Below are positions 1-7,955 of a stretch of DNA of 23,371 nucleotides, piece by piece; within the stretch, counting starts at the first letter, position 1, and every line of letters starts with the position of its first letter. The notes beneath the pieces are model-generated. The model did not search any database. It was not told the DNA's origin and saw nothing but the letters and a program-made list of their open reading frames with translations. The stretch is from an uncultured Anaerotruncus sp. (GTDB lineage: Bacteria > Bacillota > Clostridia > Oscillospirales > Ruminococcaceae), in contig CAJUJI010000025.1 in the NCBI GenBank assembly GCA_910586875.1, positions 1 through 23,371 on the forward strand, written 5' to 3'. The translations under genes and the position numbers were made by a program.

Positions 1-114
1 CATTTAAAAAAATCCTGCTTATTGCCGGATACACCCTTGCAGCACAGGCAAAAAGAAGTGATGATGCAGCTGTTACAATTGTTATTCAACAGGATTGCCC
101 GCTTGATGGATTGA
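1..114 (+). CDS. possible 3' end of an unidentified upstream gene (partial)
   Basis: Frame 1 is open from the left edge to a TGA at 112-114 and would encode about 37 residues ending in a Leu-rich stretch (MMQLLQLLFNRIARLMD) that could be a C-terminal helix. The stop overlaps the -35 box of the next promoter. Frame 3 is also open through this stretch, so the reading frame is uncertain. No family can be assigned from so short a piece. Confidence 0.3.
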   Translation, partial: HLKKSCLLPDTPLQHRQKEVMMQLLQLLFNRIARLMD

Positions 115-139
115 TGGATGAAAGGATATGCGTTATAAT
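111..139 (+). promoter_or_regulatory. sigma-A-type promoter of the sigma-54 activator gene
   Basis: TTGATG (111-116) and a perfect TATAAT (134-139) are separated by exactly 17 bases. They sit just upstream of the AAAAGGAGGT ribosome binding site (151-160) of the activator gene. This suggests the activator itself is made from a housekeeping promoter, with only its target operon depending on sigma-54. Confidence 0.7.
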
Positions 140-166
140 GAAAAGGGATGAAAAGGAGGTGTCTGG

Positions 167-1654
167 GTGGAAAAGCAGGAGAAAAGCATTCTGATGCAAA
201 TTCAGGAGACGGTTGTAAAATATGCGGATATTGTGTCCCAAATTTCCAGAGTGGACGTGGAGGTCGTGGATGACCGTCTGTATCGGGTGGCAGGTACCGG
301 CATTTTCAAACGGCGCGTCAATGAAAATATGGCTGCGGAGGGGTATGTCTATAAGCAGGTGCTCAAAACCGGCAAGCCGCAGATTATCTATGAGCCAGGG
401 CGGGAGCCTATCTGCCACAGCTGCCCGCTTTGTAACAAATGCTATGAGGAGATCGAAATTTCTATGCCAGTGTCGATGAATGGGCAGATGCTGGGGGTGA
501 TTGGTCTGGTGGGCGCCAGCCTGGAACAGAAGATGCAGATTTTACAGAATGAAAAGCTGTATTTGGATTTTCTCGAGCAGATCACGCAATTTATTCTGGT
601 GAAGGTGCGGGCACAGGTGCGTCAGACGCATGACCGCGCATTGGCTGAGATGCTTGCCTGTGGCGACATCATCGGCAGCAGTCCGCAGATGCAGCAGTTA
701 AAGGAGAACATCCAGCGGGTTTCCCATGGGAGCTCTACCGTGCTGATCACCGGCGAGAGCGGAACTGGAAAGGAGATGGTCGCCCGTGCGATTTGGAAGG
801 CAGGCGACCGAAACACAGCACCGTTTATAGCGCTCAACTGTGCGGCGATCCCGGAAACGCTGCTGGAATCCGAGCTATTTGGTTATGTGAAGGGGGCTTT
901 TTCCGGAGCGGACCCAAATGGCAGAATAGGAAAGTTCGAGCTGGCGGATGGCGGCATCCTGTTTTTGGATGAAATCGGCGATATGCCGCTACATTTGCAG
1001 GTAAAGCTGCTGCGGGTGCTCCAGGAGCGGACGGTCATCCGGATCGGCTCAAACCAATTGGTTCCGATCAACGTCCGGATTTTGGCGGCGACCAACAAGG
1101 ATTTGTGGAAGATGGTGCAGGAGGGGAGTTTCCGGCAGGATTTGTACTACCGGCTGCATGTGATCCCCTTACAGCTCGTTCCGCTGCGGGAGCGACAGGG
1201 GGATATCGAGGAACTTGCGCTGTTCTTTGCGCGCCGCCACGCCAAACGGATGGACAAATACTTTTGGAGGATCAGCGATTCTGTGATGGAGCGCTTAAAA
1301 AGCGACCGCTGGGAAGGAAATGTGCGCGAGCTGGAAAACGTGCTGGAATTTATGATGAATATGATACAAGAGGATGGCATTTTAGATGAATACACCCTAC
1401 CAGAACGCTTTCATAGCGATGGCGCAGACGGGAATGAGCGCTTGCCTGCGCTCCAAAAGGAGCCGTCCGAGCGGTTGCCCGCTGTGCGAACAGAGACATC
1501 CATCCTCCCGCTGAAAACCCTGGAACAGCGGGAGATCCAAAAGGCGTTGTCCTTTTATGGCGTTTCAACGAAGGGAAAAAAACAGGCGGCTAAGCAGCTG
1601 GGAATCAGTCTGGCGACCCTATACCGAAAATTGGAGGAGTATGGATTTGCTTAA
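167..1654 (+). CDS. sigma-54-dependent enhancer-binding transcriptional activator
   Basis: This 495-residue protein has a sensor domain, AAA+ domain and Fis-type helix-turn-helix. It starts at GTG 167, six bases after a strong AAAAGGAGGT. Residues about 1-150 look like the PAS/GAF-type sensor found in clostridial amino-acid-catabolism activators and contain a C-x2-C-x2-C-x2-C set (C83, C86, C89, C92). The AAA+ domain has Walker A GESGTGKE (196-203), the sigma-54 contact loop GAFSGA (243-248, canonical GAFTGA) and Walker B ILFLDEIGD (264-272). The DNA-binding helix-turn-helix covers about 450-495. It lies directly upstream of a diaminopropionate operon that has a -24/-12 promoter, so it almost certainly activates that operon. 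In E. coli the comparable gene next to ygeX is ygeV. The ligand is unknown; the cysteines could hold a metal or Fe-S cluster. Confidence 0.93.
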   Translation: MEKQEKSILMQIQETVVKYADIVSQISRVDVEVVDDRLYRVAGTGIFKRRVNENMAAEGYVYKQVLKTGKPQIIYEPGREPICHSCPLCNKCYEEIEISMPVSMNGQMLGVIGLVGASLEQKMQILQNEKLYLDFLEQITQFILVKVRAQVRQTHDRALAEMLACGDIIGSSPQMQQLKENIQRVSHGSSTVLITGESGTGKEMVARAIWKAGDRNTAPFIALNCAAIPETLLESELFGYVKGAFSGADPNGRIGKFELADGGILFLDEIGDMPLHLQVKLLRVLQERTVIRIGSNQLVPINVRILAATNKDLWKMVQEGSFRQDLYYRLHVIPLQLVPLRERQGDIEELALFFARRHAKRMDKYFWRISDSVMERLKSDRWEGNVRELENVLEFMMNMIQEDGILDEYTLPERFHSDGADGNERLPALQKEPSERLPAVRTETSILPLKTLEQREIQKALSFYGVSTKGKKQAAKQLGISLATLYRKLEEYGFA

Positions 1655-1709
1655 TTCTTATTATGAGAAAAATAAATTCTCATATTGATAAAAATTCTTA
1701 AAATAAGAA
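1655..1709 (+). promoter_or_regulatory. three phased inverted repeats, probable upstream activating sequences
   Basis: Three related 15-bp sites follow the activator stop codon: TTCTTATTATGAGAA (1655-1669), TTCTCATATTGATAA (1677-1691) and TTCTTAAAATAAGAA (1695-1709). They fit TTCTYA-N3-TRAGAA, with one mismatch in the middle site. Their centres are 22 and 18 bases apart, close to two helical turns each. They lie about 170-220 bases upstream of the expected start of the sigma-54 transcript, the usual distance for enhancer sites. Binding by the adjacent activator is inferred from position and symmetry. Confidence 0.62.
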
Positions 1710-1730
1710 AAAAGAAAAGAAATAACATTC

Positions 1731-1780
1731 GGAGCTTTTGCAGGTCTCAAATGAGATTCATGTCAAAAGCTCCTTTTTCT
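1731..1780 (+). terminator. rho-independent terminator after the activator gene
   Basis: GGAGCTTTTG (1731-1740) pairs perfectly with CAAAAGCTCC (1764-1773) and is followed by TTTTTCTTT. The loop contains a smaller TCTCA/TGAGA hairpin (1745-1756). It separates the housekeeping transcript of the activator from the sigma-54 transcript of the structural genes. Confidence 0.85.
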
Positions 1781-1851
1781 TTGTAAAAATACAACAGAAC
1801 AAGCGAGTTGGATTATATGAATATGTAGAAAAAGCTGAAAAGTAATATCAT

Positions 1852-1867
1852 TGGAATAGAACTTGCT
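1852..1867 (+). promoter_or_regulatory. sigma-54 (-24/-12) promoter of the diaminopropionate operon
   Basis: TGGAATAGAACTTGCT matches the consensus TGGCACG-N4-TTGCW with the exact spacing between the invariant GG (1853-1854) and GC (1865-1866). Transcription would begin near 1878, shortly before the first structural gene. It lies downstream of a sigma-54 activator gene and its probable enhancer sites, which strongly supports the call. Confidence 0.83.
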
Positions 1868-1903
1868 TTATTAGTAGGCACACAGAGAAAGGGCGTGGAA
1901 CAG

Positions 1904-3100
1904 ATGAAAGAGCAATTTGAGATGGTAAGTAGGCAACATGATAGAAAAGGTTGCGACCTGCACTTTTTGAGCAGGCAGGAGGCTGTCAAAATACAAAATT
2001 TTCACAAGAGCTTTCCGATGTATGAGCCAACACCGCTGGCCAAACTGCCTGCAACGGCAGCTTGTCTGGGATTGGGCGAGGTGTATGTGAAGGATGAGTC
2101 CTACCGGTTCGGCCTAAACGCCTTTAAGGTATTGGGCGGCAGCTACGCAATCGGGCGGTATCTTACCGAGCGGTTAGGCAAAGAAATTTCTCAGGTGGAT
2201 TACAAGACGCTCACCAGCGACGAGGTAAAACAGCAGCTAGGCGGCATCACCTTTGTAACCGCTACCGATGGCAACCATGGGCGGGGCGTTGCATGGGCAG
2301 CCCGTCAGTTCGGGCAGAAAGCCGTTGTATATATGCCAAAGGGCAGCGCCGCTGAGCGGTTGGCAAACATCCGCGCGGAAGGGGCCGAGGCGTCTATCAC
2401 CGAGCTCAATTATGACGATGCGGTTCGCCTTGCAAATTCCCAGGCCGAGGAAAAGGGCTGGGTGATGGTGCAGGACACCGCATGGGAAGGCTACGAGGAC
2501 ATTCCCACCTGGATTATGCAGGGCTATGGCACGATGGGGCTGGAAGCATATGACCAGCTGCCCCAGATGCCCACACATATTTTCCTGCAAGCGGGGGTTG
2601 GATCGATGGCGGGCGCTGTGACCGGATTGTTTGCAGCCTGCTGCGGAGAAAACCGGCCGGTAGTCACGATTGTGGAGCCGGAAAAGGCGAATTGCCTGTA
2701 CCAGACCGCGAAAGCGAACGATGGGCAGCGCCATTTTGTAACCGGAGAGATGAACACCATTATGGCAGGGTTGGCTTGTGGCGAGCCTTGCAGCATCGGC
2801 TGGAACATCCTTGCAGATTATGCAGATCACTTCATCTCCTGTCCGGATTATGTGGCGGCAAAGGGGATGCGCATTCTGGGCAATCCGGCGGGCAAAGATG
2901 ACAGGGTGATCTCCGGAGAGAGCGGAGCTGCGACCTTCGGCTGTGTGGCGGAGATTATGACCAACCCTGCGCTTGCCTGGATGAAAGAAAAGCTGGGACT
3001 GAACGAAACATCCCGTGTGCTATTTTTCAGCACCGAGGGGGATACCGATCGGGAAAATTACAGAGCAATTGTATGGGATGGAAAATACCCGAGCAGATAA
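1904..3100 (+). CDS. ygeX: 2,3-diaminopropionate ammonia-lyase (PLP-dependent)
   Basis: This 398-residue fold-type II PLP enzyme converts L- or D-2,3-diaminopropionate to pyruvate and two ammonia in the cytoplasm. Diagnostic stretches shared with E. coli YgeX, as I recall it, include KDESYRFGLNAFK with the PLP lysine K75, TDGNHGRGVAWAA with D122, QDTAWEGY with D191, MAGLACGEP, and STEGDTD near the C-terminus. K75 and the two aspartates match the catalytic residues reported for the family. An in-frame GTG at 1895 would add three residues, but the AGAGAAAGGG at 1884-1893 is only one base from it and ten from ATG 1904, so ATG is preferred. That start also gives the usual YgeX length. It is the first gene behind the sigma-54 promoter. 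Its product 2-aminoacrylate connects it to RidA at the end of the operon. Confidence 0.95.
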   Translation: MKEQFEMVSRQHDRKGCDLHFLSRQEAVKIQNFHKSFPMYEPTPLAKLPATAACLGLGEVYVKDESYRFGLNAFKVLGGSYAIGRYLTERLGKEISQVDYKTLTSDEVKQQLGGITFVTATDGNHGRGVAWAARQFGQKAVVYMPKGSAAERLANIRAEGAEASITELNYDDAVRLANSQAEEKGWVMVQDTAWEGYEDIPTWIMQGYGTMGLEAYDQLPQMPTHIFLQAGVGSMAGAVTGLFAACCGENRPVVTIVEPEKANCLYQTAKANDGQRHFVTGEMNTIMAGLACGEPCSIGWNILADYADHFISCPDYVAAKGMRILGNPAGKDDRVISGESGAATFGCVAEIMTNPALAWMKEKLGLNETSRVLFFSTEGDTDRENYRAIVWDGKYPSR

Positions 3101-3156
3101 ACACATTTTGTACAAACGCAGATTTATGCTGTTTGAGAATTTAGGAGGTAAGGTCA

Positions 3157-4338
3157 ATGTTAAGCAAAGACAGACAAGAGCAGGTTGTGGCGCTGTGCCA
3201 AAAACTGATCCAGCAGCAGAGCTATTCCGGCCATGAGGACGGGGTGGTTGCAGAGCTGGCGGCGCAGATGAAGGCGGAAGGCTTTGATTCGGTGACAGTG
3301 GACCGCTATGGCAACGTGATTGGGTGCATCAAAGGCAAACGCCCAGGGAAAAAGCTTCTGTTTGACGGACACATCGACACCGTTCCTGTAGGGGATGCAG
3401 CTGAGTGGACCTATCCTCCGTTTGCGGCCGAGCTGCACGATGGCAAAATTTACGGCCGCGGAACCAGCGATATGAAGGGTGCAGTAGCGGGCTTTGTGGT
3501 AGCTGCGGCGGCGTTTGCAAAGGATACCAACAGAGACTTTGCGGGTGAAATTTATGTGGCTGGCGTTGTGCATGAGGAATGCTTTGAGGGGGTCGCTGCA
3601 AGAGAGATCAGCAAAGCGGTGCAGCCGGATTATGTGGTAATCGGTGAGGCATCCCAGCTGAACCTGAAGATTGGACAGCGGGGACGCGGTGAAATTGTGG
3701 TCGAGACGTTCGGAAAGCCCTGCCATTCTGCGAATCCGGAAAAGGGAATCAATGCGGTTTATAAAATGGCCCGCGTAATCGAGGCAATCCGCACGCTTGA
3801 GCCGACCCATCATCCGGTGTTGGGCGATGGCATTCTGGAGCTGACCGATATCAAGTCTGCACCGTATCCGGGCGCATCGGTGGTGCCGGAATATTGCAGA
3901 GCGACCTATGACCGCCGCTTGCTGGTAGGCGAGACAAAGGAAAGCGTTCTGGAGCCGATCCAAAAGCTGCTTGACAAGCTGATGAAGGAGGACCCCGAGC
4001 TCAAAGTAAAGGTTTCCTATGCAATCGGCAAGGAACTCTGTCACACCGGCGAGGAAATTACAGGGGAGCGCTTCTTCCCAGGCTGGCTTTACGATGAAAA
4101 CGACGCATTTGTGCAGGCGGTCAAAAAGCAGCTGGAGCAGATGGGCTACCAGCCGGAGATTACACAGTATAACTTCTGCACCAATGGCAGCCACTATGCG
4201 GGTGAGGCAAAGATCAAAACCTTTGGTTTAGGGCCCTCCAAGGAGAACCTGGCCCATACCGTAAACGAGTACATCGAGGTTGACCAGCTGGTCAAGGTCA
4301 CCGATTGTTACTATGGCGTGATGCAGGCGCTTTTATAG
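3157..4338 (+). CDS. ygeY: M20-family metallo-amidohydrolase, YgeY-like
   Basis: This 393-residue protein of the M20 (ArgE/DapE/carboxypeptidase) family starts at ATG 3157 after TAGGAGGT. Visible metal-site elements are H72-x-D74 (FDGHIDTVP), D105 (GRGTSDMKGA), the E140/E141 pair (HEECFEG), E164 (GEASQ) and a C-terminal His near 367 (LAHTVNEY). The lid/dimerisation domain lies between about 180 and 290 (CHSANPEKG). Members cut amide bonds to release a free amino group. Next to diaminopropionate ammonia-lyase, the expected job is to deblock an acylated or carbamoylated diaminopropionate, as proposed for the ygeX-ygeY pair of enterobacteria. The exact substrate cannot be read from sequence. It follows the lyase gene after 56 bases and is likely co-transcribed. 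Confidence 0.9.
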   Translation: MLSKDRQEQVVALCQKLIQQQSYSGHEDGVVAELAAQMKAEGFDSVTVDRYGNVIGCIKGKRPGKKLLFDGHIDTVPVGDAAEWTYPPFAAELHDGKIYGRGTSDMKGAVAGFVVAAAAFAKDTNRDFAGEIYVAGVVHEECFEGVAAREISKAVQPDYVVIGEASQLNLKIGQRGRGEIVVETFGKPCHSANPEKGINAVYKMARVIEAIRTLEPTHHPVLGDGILELTDIKSAPYPGASVVPEYCRATYDRRLLVGETKESVLEPIQKLLDKLMKEDPELKVKVSYAIGKELCHTGEEITGERFFPGWLYDENDAFVQAVKKQLEQMGYQPEITQYNFCTNGSHYAGEAKIKTFGLGPSKENLAHTVNEYIEVDQLVKVTDCYYGVMQALL

Positions 4339-4399
4339 TCGAGATACCCGGCAGGGGCTTTCATAAAAAACCGGAGGAGTTTGAGAAAGGGGTATTGAT

Positions 4400-5875
4400 A
4401 TGAGTAGCAAACAGACAACGGCGTTGGTCATTATCTTTATTTATATGGTGTTGACCATTGTGTTGGGCTTGGTAGTATCCAAACGAAAACAAGCGAAGCT
4501 TTCTGAAAAGCAGAGCAACGAGGACTTTTTGATGGCGGGCAAATCGCTCGGTCCGTTCGTGCTGGCTGGAACCCTTTTTGCGGCGAACACCGGCGGCGCC
4601 AGTACAACCGGTATCGCAACCAATGTATTCAGCTATGGACTTTCCGCATGTTGGTATGTAGTGGCAGCAGGAATTGGGTTTGTGTTGGTTTCCTTCATTG
4701 CACCCTATTTCCGCAAAGCGCAGGCGAGTACCGTTCCGCAGATTATCAGCAAACGGTATGGAAAAGCATCCCATATCTTTACAGCCTTCACCTCGATTGC
4801 AGCGCTGTTTATGGCGACCGGCGCACAGATTATCGCAACCGCGTCGATCATCAACGTGGTAACCGGCCTGGCCTTTAACACAGCAGCAATTATCATCACC
4901 ATTGTAGTAATCCTTTATACCATGGTAGGCGGCTTCCAATCGGTGGCAGCAGCAAACCTGATGCACGTTTTGTTCATCACCGTCGGTATGACCATTGCAA
5001 TGTTTGTTATGGTGAACAGCGCAGAGGTTGGCGGTATGGCGAACCTGTTCGCACACGCAAGAGAGATCACCGATGCAAACGGTGTGAACATGGATTTGGT
5101 GAGCATGACCAAAATCGGCGTGCCAACTGTAATTGGATATATTGCAATGTATTTTATGACCTTCCCCACCGGACAGGAGATCGTACAGACCTACTGTTCC
5201 GCAAAGGATGGCGCATCCGCAAAGCTCGGCTCGCTGATCGCAGGCGTTCTGTCCGCGGTATATGCGGTAGTTCCTGCGCTGATTGGCCTGATGGCGTACA
5301 CCTTTATTGACGGTTATGCAGCCAGCTCCCAGAAAAACGCGCTGGCAGACGCAACCATGCAGTTCGCTCCCGCCATTGTAGCAGGTATCGTGCTGGCAGC
5401 GGTGGTAGCAGCAACCATGAGCTCTGCTTCCGGAAATATGATCGGTACCGCGACGATGTTCACCAATGACATCTATCGCCCTTATATCAACGGCGGCAAG
5501 CAGGATGACCAGAAGGAAATCTGGATTTCCAGAGTCGTGATGGTGATTGTAGGCGGAGTAGGTTTGGCTGTAGCGCTGAGCGCATCCAACATCATCAGCG
5601 TAATGATGGGCGCGTTCGCACTGCGTAGCGCAGGTCCGTTCGCAGCATTCATCTGCGGCCTGTTCTATAAGAATGTGACCCAGCGCGCCGGCTTTGTCTC
5701 TATCGTAGCAGGGACAGTGGTAGCAGCAATTTGGATTTATGTGTTGCATACCCCATGGGGACTGAGCGCGATGGTGCCAGGCGGTCTGGTAGCTCTGGTG
5801 GTCATCTTTGCAGTATCCGCAATCGAGCGTGCAAACGGTGTGCCGGCGGCACCGGAAATCCAGTTGGAGGATTAA
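4400..5875 (+). CDS. sodium/solute symporter (SSS family)
   Basis: This 491-residue, very hydrophobic protein has about 13 predicted membrane helices, the normal length and layout of the solute:sodium symporter family. It has the early FLMAGKSLGP and AANTGGASTTG segments of helix 1 (about 44-71), and AATMSSASGNM (337-347), whose Ser341/Ser342 correspond to the Na2 sodium site of vSGLT-type carriers. The ATG is preceded by AAAGGGG with seven bases spacing. Family members import sugars, proline, pantothenate and other small organic solutes. Between two amidohydrolase genes, it most likely imports the blocked amino acid that the operon degrades. That substrate is an inference. Confidence 0.92.
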   Translation: MSSKQTTALVIIFIYMVLTIVLGLVVSKRKQAKLSEKQSNEDFLMAGKSLGPFVLAGTLFAANTGGASTTGIATNVFSYGLSACWYVVAAGIGFVLVSFIAPYFRKAQASTVPQIISKRYGKASHIFTAFTSIAALFMATGAQIIATASIINVVTGLAFNTAAIIITIVVILYTMVGGFQSVAAANLMHVLFITVGMTIAMFVMVNSAEVGGMANLFAHAREITDANGVNMDLVSMTKIGVPTVIGYIAMYFMTFPTGQEIVQTYCSAKDGASAKLGSLIAGVLSAVYAVVPALIGLMAYTFIDGYAASSQKNALADATMQFAPAIVAGIVLAAVVAATMSSASGNMIGTATMFTNDIYRPYINGGKQDDQKEIWISRVVMVIVGGVGLAVALSASNIISVMMGAFALRSAGPFAAFICGLFYKNVTQRAGFVSIVAGTVVAAIWIYVLHTPWGLSAMVPGGLVALVVIFAVSAIERANGVPAAPEIQLED

Positions 5876-5895
5876 AGTAGTCTTACATAAGCACA

Positions 5896-5937
5896 TGTTT
5901 TAAGCGGGGGCTTTTTTTCACAAAAGCCCCCTAAACA
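5896..5937 (+). other. strong intercistronic hairpin without U-tract
   Basis: GGGGGCTTTT (5906-5915) pairs perfectly with AAAAGCCCCC (5922-5931) around a six-base loop. Flanking ATGTTT and AAACAT can extend the stem across a small bulge. What follows is TAAACATAG, with no T-run, so it is not a standard terminator. It lies between the symporter and deacylase genes and may be an mRNA-stabilising or processing element, or a weak attenuator that lowers the downstream part of the operon. Confidence 0.55.
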
Positions 5938-5961
5938 TAGAAGGACGGGAGGAGCATCCAG

Positions 5962-7566
5962 ATGAAAAAACTGATTCAAGGCGGGCTTGTAATTGATGGA
6001 ACCCAGAAGGCGGGCTTCAAGGCAGACGTGCTGGTAGAAAACGACCGGATTGTAAAGATTGGCTCGATTGAGCCGGACGCCTCTACAGAGGTGATTGACG
6101 CAAGCGGTTTGGTGGTGGCGCCAGGCTTCATTGACACCCACAGCCACAGCGATCTGGAGGTGTTGATTCATCCGGAAATTCAGCCAAAGGTGATGCAGGG
6201 TATTACCACCGAAATTCTGGGCCAGGATGGAATTTCGATGGCGCCACTGCCCAAGCAGTATATTAGCCCCTGGCGTAAAAACCTGGCGGGGCTGGACGGC
6301 GACAGTGACACCATCGACTGGGGTTATGAGACCACCGAGGGCTATTTAAAGATGGTGCAGGCTGCAAAGCCAGGGCTGAACGAGTGCTATCTGGTGCCAC
6401 ACGGCAATATTCGCATGGAGGCCATGGGACTGGAAAACCGGCTGCCAAACGAGCAGGAGCTGGAAAAAATGCGCCAGATCACCCGGCGGGAGATGGAAGC
6501 GGGCGCAATTGGCCTATCCACAGGACTGATTTATATGCCCTGCGCTTACTCAGAGTCAAAAGAGATCATTGAAATGTGCAAGGTAGTAGCAGAATATGAT
6601 GGGCGGTTTGTCATCCATCAGAGAAGTGAGGCCGACACCATCCTGGATTCGATGAAAGAGGTCATCACCATCGGGCGCGAGTCAGGGGTGAAAATCCACT
6701 ATTCACACTTCAAGGTGTGCGGCAAGAAAAACTGGGATAAAATTGAGGAGGTCATCCGTCTGCTGGAACAGGCCAAAGCGGAGGGGATCGACGTATCGTT
6801 TGACCAGTACCCCTATGTTGCGGGCAGCACCATGCTCGGGGTTATTCTGCCTCCATGGGTGCATGACGGCGGCACGGACAAGGTGCTCGAGCGGTTGGCA
6901 GACAAAGAGCTGCGTAAAAAGATGGTCTATGATATTGAGCATGGTATCCCGGGTTGGGACAACTTTGTAGAGTTCGCCGGTCTGGATCAGATTTTTGTAA
7001 CCAGTGTCAAGACAGCGAAAAACCAAGATGCAGTCGGTCTGAGCCTGACCCAGTTGGGCGAGCTGCGCAAAACCGATCCGTATACAGCAACCTTTGACCT
7101 GCTGTATGAGGAGGAAAATGCGGTGGGTATGGTCGACTTTTACGGCACCGAGGAGCATGTGCAGCTCTTTATGAAACGTCCGGAGATGAATGTTTGCACC
7201 GATGGTCTGCTGGGTGGAAAGCCGCATCCGCGTGTGTATGGCGCATTCCCGCGGATCCTAGGCAAATATGTGCGGGAGGATCAGGCGTTGACGCTGGAGG
7301 AAGCGGTCTATAAGATGACCAAAAAGCCGGCTACAACCTTTAACATGACCGACCGCGGCGAAATCAGAGAGGGCGCTTATGCAGATTTGTGCATCTTCAA
7401 TCCAGACACGGTAATCGATAAAGGCACCTTTACCGATCCAATCCAGTATCCCGAGGGGATTGTCCATGTGATGGTAAATGGAGAGCTGGCAGTAAAGAAC
7501 GGGCAGCACACCGGCGTGCGCAACGGCGTCGTTTTGAAAAAGAAAGGGATCGAGGTAATCAAGTGA
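5962..7566 (+). CDS. N-acyl-D-amino-acid deacylase (D-aminoacylase family)
   Basis: This 534-residue amidohydrolase-superfamily enzyme starts at ATG 5962, seven bases after GGGAGGAG. Composite beta-domain ends flank a TIM barrel. Visible active-site elements are H60-x-H62 (IDTHSHSD), H219 (FVIHQRSE), H249 (HYSHFK), the catalytic Asp D414 (VCTDGLLGG) and the PHPRVYG substrate-site motif (421-427). H219 and H249 sit at almost the same numbers as the metal-binding histidines of Alcaligenes D-aminoacylase. The position of its metal-bridging cysteine (GNCGIS) is here GQDGIS, with Asp89 instead. The family hydrolyses N-acyl-D-amino acids to the D-amino acid and a carboxylate. Here it may supply D-diaminopropionate to the lyase, which accepts both enantiomers. 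The stop overlaps the RidA start. Confidence 0.9.
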   Translation: MKKLIQGGLVIDGTQKAGFKADVLVENDRIVKIGSIEPDASTEVIDASGLVVAPGFIDTHSHSDLEVLIHPEIQPKVMQGITTEILGQDGISMAPLPKQYISPWRKNLAGLDGDSDTIDWGYETTEGYLKMVQAAKPGLNECYLVPHGNIRMEAMGLENRLPNEQELEKMRQITRREMEAGAIGLSTGLIYMPCAYSESKEIIEMCKVVAEYDGRFVIHQRSEADTILDSMKEVITIGRESGVKIHYSHFKVCGKKNWDKIEEVIRLLEQAKAEGIDVSFDQYPYVAGSTMLGVILPPWVHDGGTDKVLERLADKELRKKMVYDIEHGIPGWDNFVEFAGLDQIFVTSVKTAKNQDAVGLSLTQLGELRKTDPYTATFDLLYEEENAVGMVDFYGTEEHVQLFMKRPEMNVCTDGLLGGKPHPRVYGAFPRILGKYVREDQALTLEEAVYKMTKKPATTFNMTDRGEIREGAYADLCIFNPDTVIDKGTFTDPIQYPEGIVHVMVNGELAVKNGQHTGVRNGVVLKKKGIEVIK

Positions 7567-7943
7567 TGGAAAAGCAGGTCATTGCAACAACAAATGCGCC
7601 CGGCGCAGTGGGCCCCTATGTGCAGGCAACCAGGTTTGACAATCTCGTTTATTGCTCCGGACAGCTGGGAATCGACGTCGCTTTGGGTAAGCTTGCGGCG
7701 TCGGTGGAGGAGCAAGCGCACTGCTCGATGAAAAATCTGGGCGCGATCCTAAAAGAAGCGGGCAGCGATTACAGCAAGATTTTGAAAACGACCATCTTCT
7801 TGACCGACATGAACGACTTTGCAACGGTCAATGAGGTTTATAAGTCCTATTTTGACGGACAGTATCCGGCCCGCTCCTGTATACAGGTGGCAAAGCTTCC
7901 GCTGGGCGGACAGGTCGAAATTGAATGTATCGCCGCACTGTAA
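7566..7943 (+). CDS. ridA: RidA-family 2-aminoacrylate/imine deaminase
   Basis: This 125-residue RidA (YjgF/YER057c/UK114) protein hydrolyses 2-aminoacrylate and related enamines or imines to 2-keto acids and ammonia. It has the family pattern, including Y18 (GPY), the carboxylate-binding R103 with C105 (YPARSCIQVAKLP), and E118 (GGQVEIECIA), so it belongs to the catalytically competent subgroup. ATG 7566 overlaps the deacylase stop in TGATG, implying translational coupling. A GTG three bases upstream is possible but less likely. The lyase encoded first in this operon is a PLP enzyme working through aminoacrylate, so a dedicated RidA fits well. It is the last gene before a strong terminator. 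Confidence 0.95.
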   Translation: MEKQVIATTNAPGAVGPYVQATRFDNLVYCSGQLGIDVALGKLAASVEEQAHCSMKNLGAILKEAGSDYSKILKTTIFLTDMNDFATVNEVYKSYFDGQYPARSCIQVAKLPLGGQVEIECIAAL

Positions 7944-7955
7944 TATGCAATATAA

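Noticed and set aside
2237..2830. 197-residue open frame on the minus strand opposite the diaminopropionate lyase gene
   Set aside because: Antisense shadow; composition and lack of motifs do not support a protein.
3160..4194. 344-residue open frame on the minus strand opposite the M20 hydrolase gene
   Set aside because: Antisense shadow of a gene with clear active-site motifs; no family features of its own.
4361..5896. 511-residue open frame on the minus strand opposite the symporter gene
   Set aside because: It is very rich in His, Cys, Gln and Asn with no hydrophobic core or recognisable motif. It mirrors the codons of a well-supported membrane protein and has no sensible ribosome binding site.
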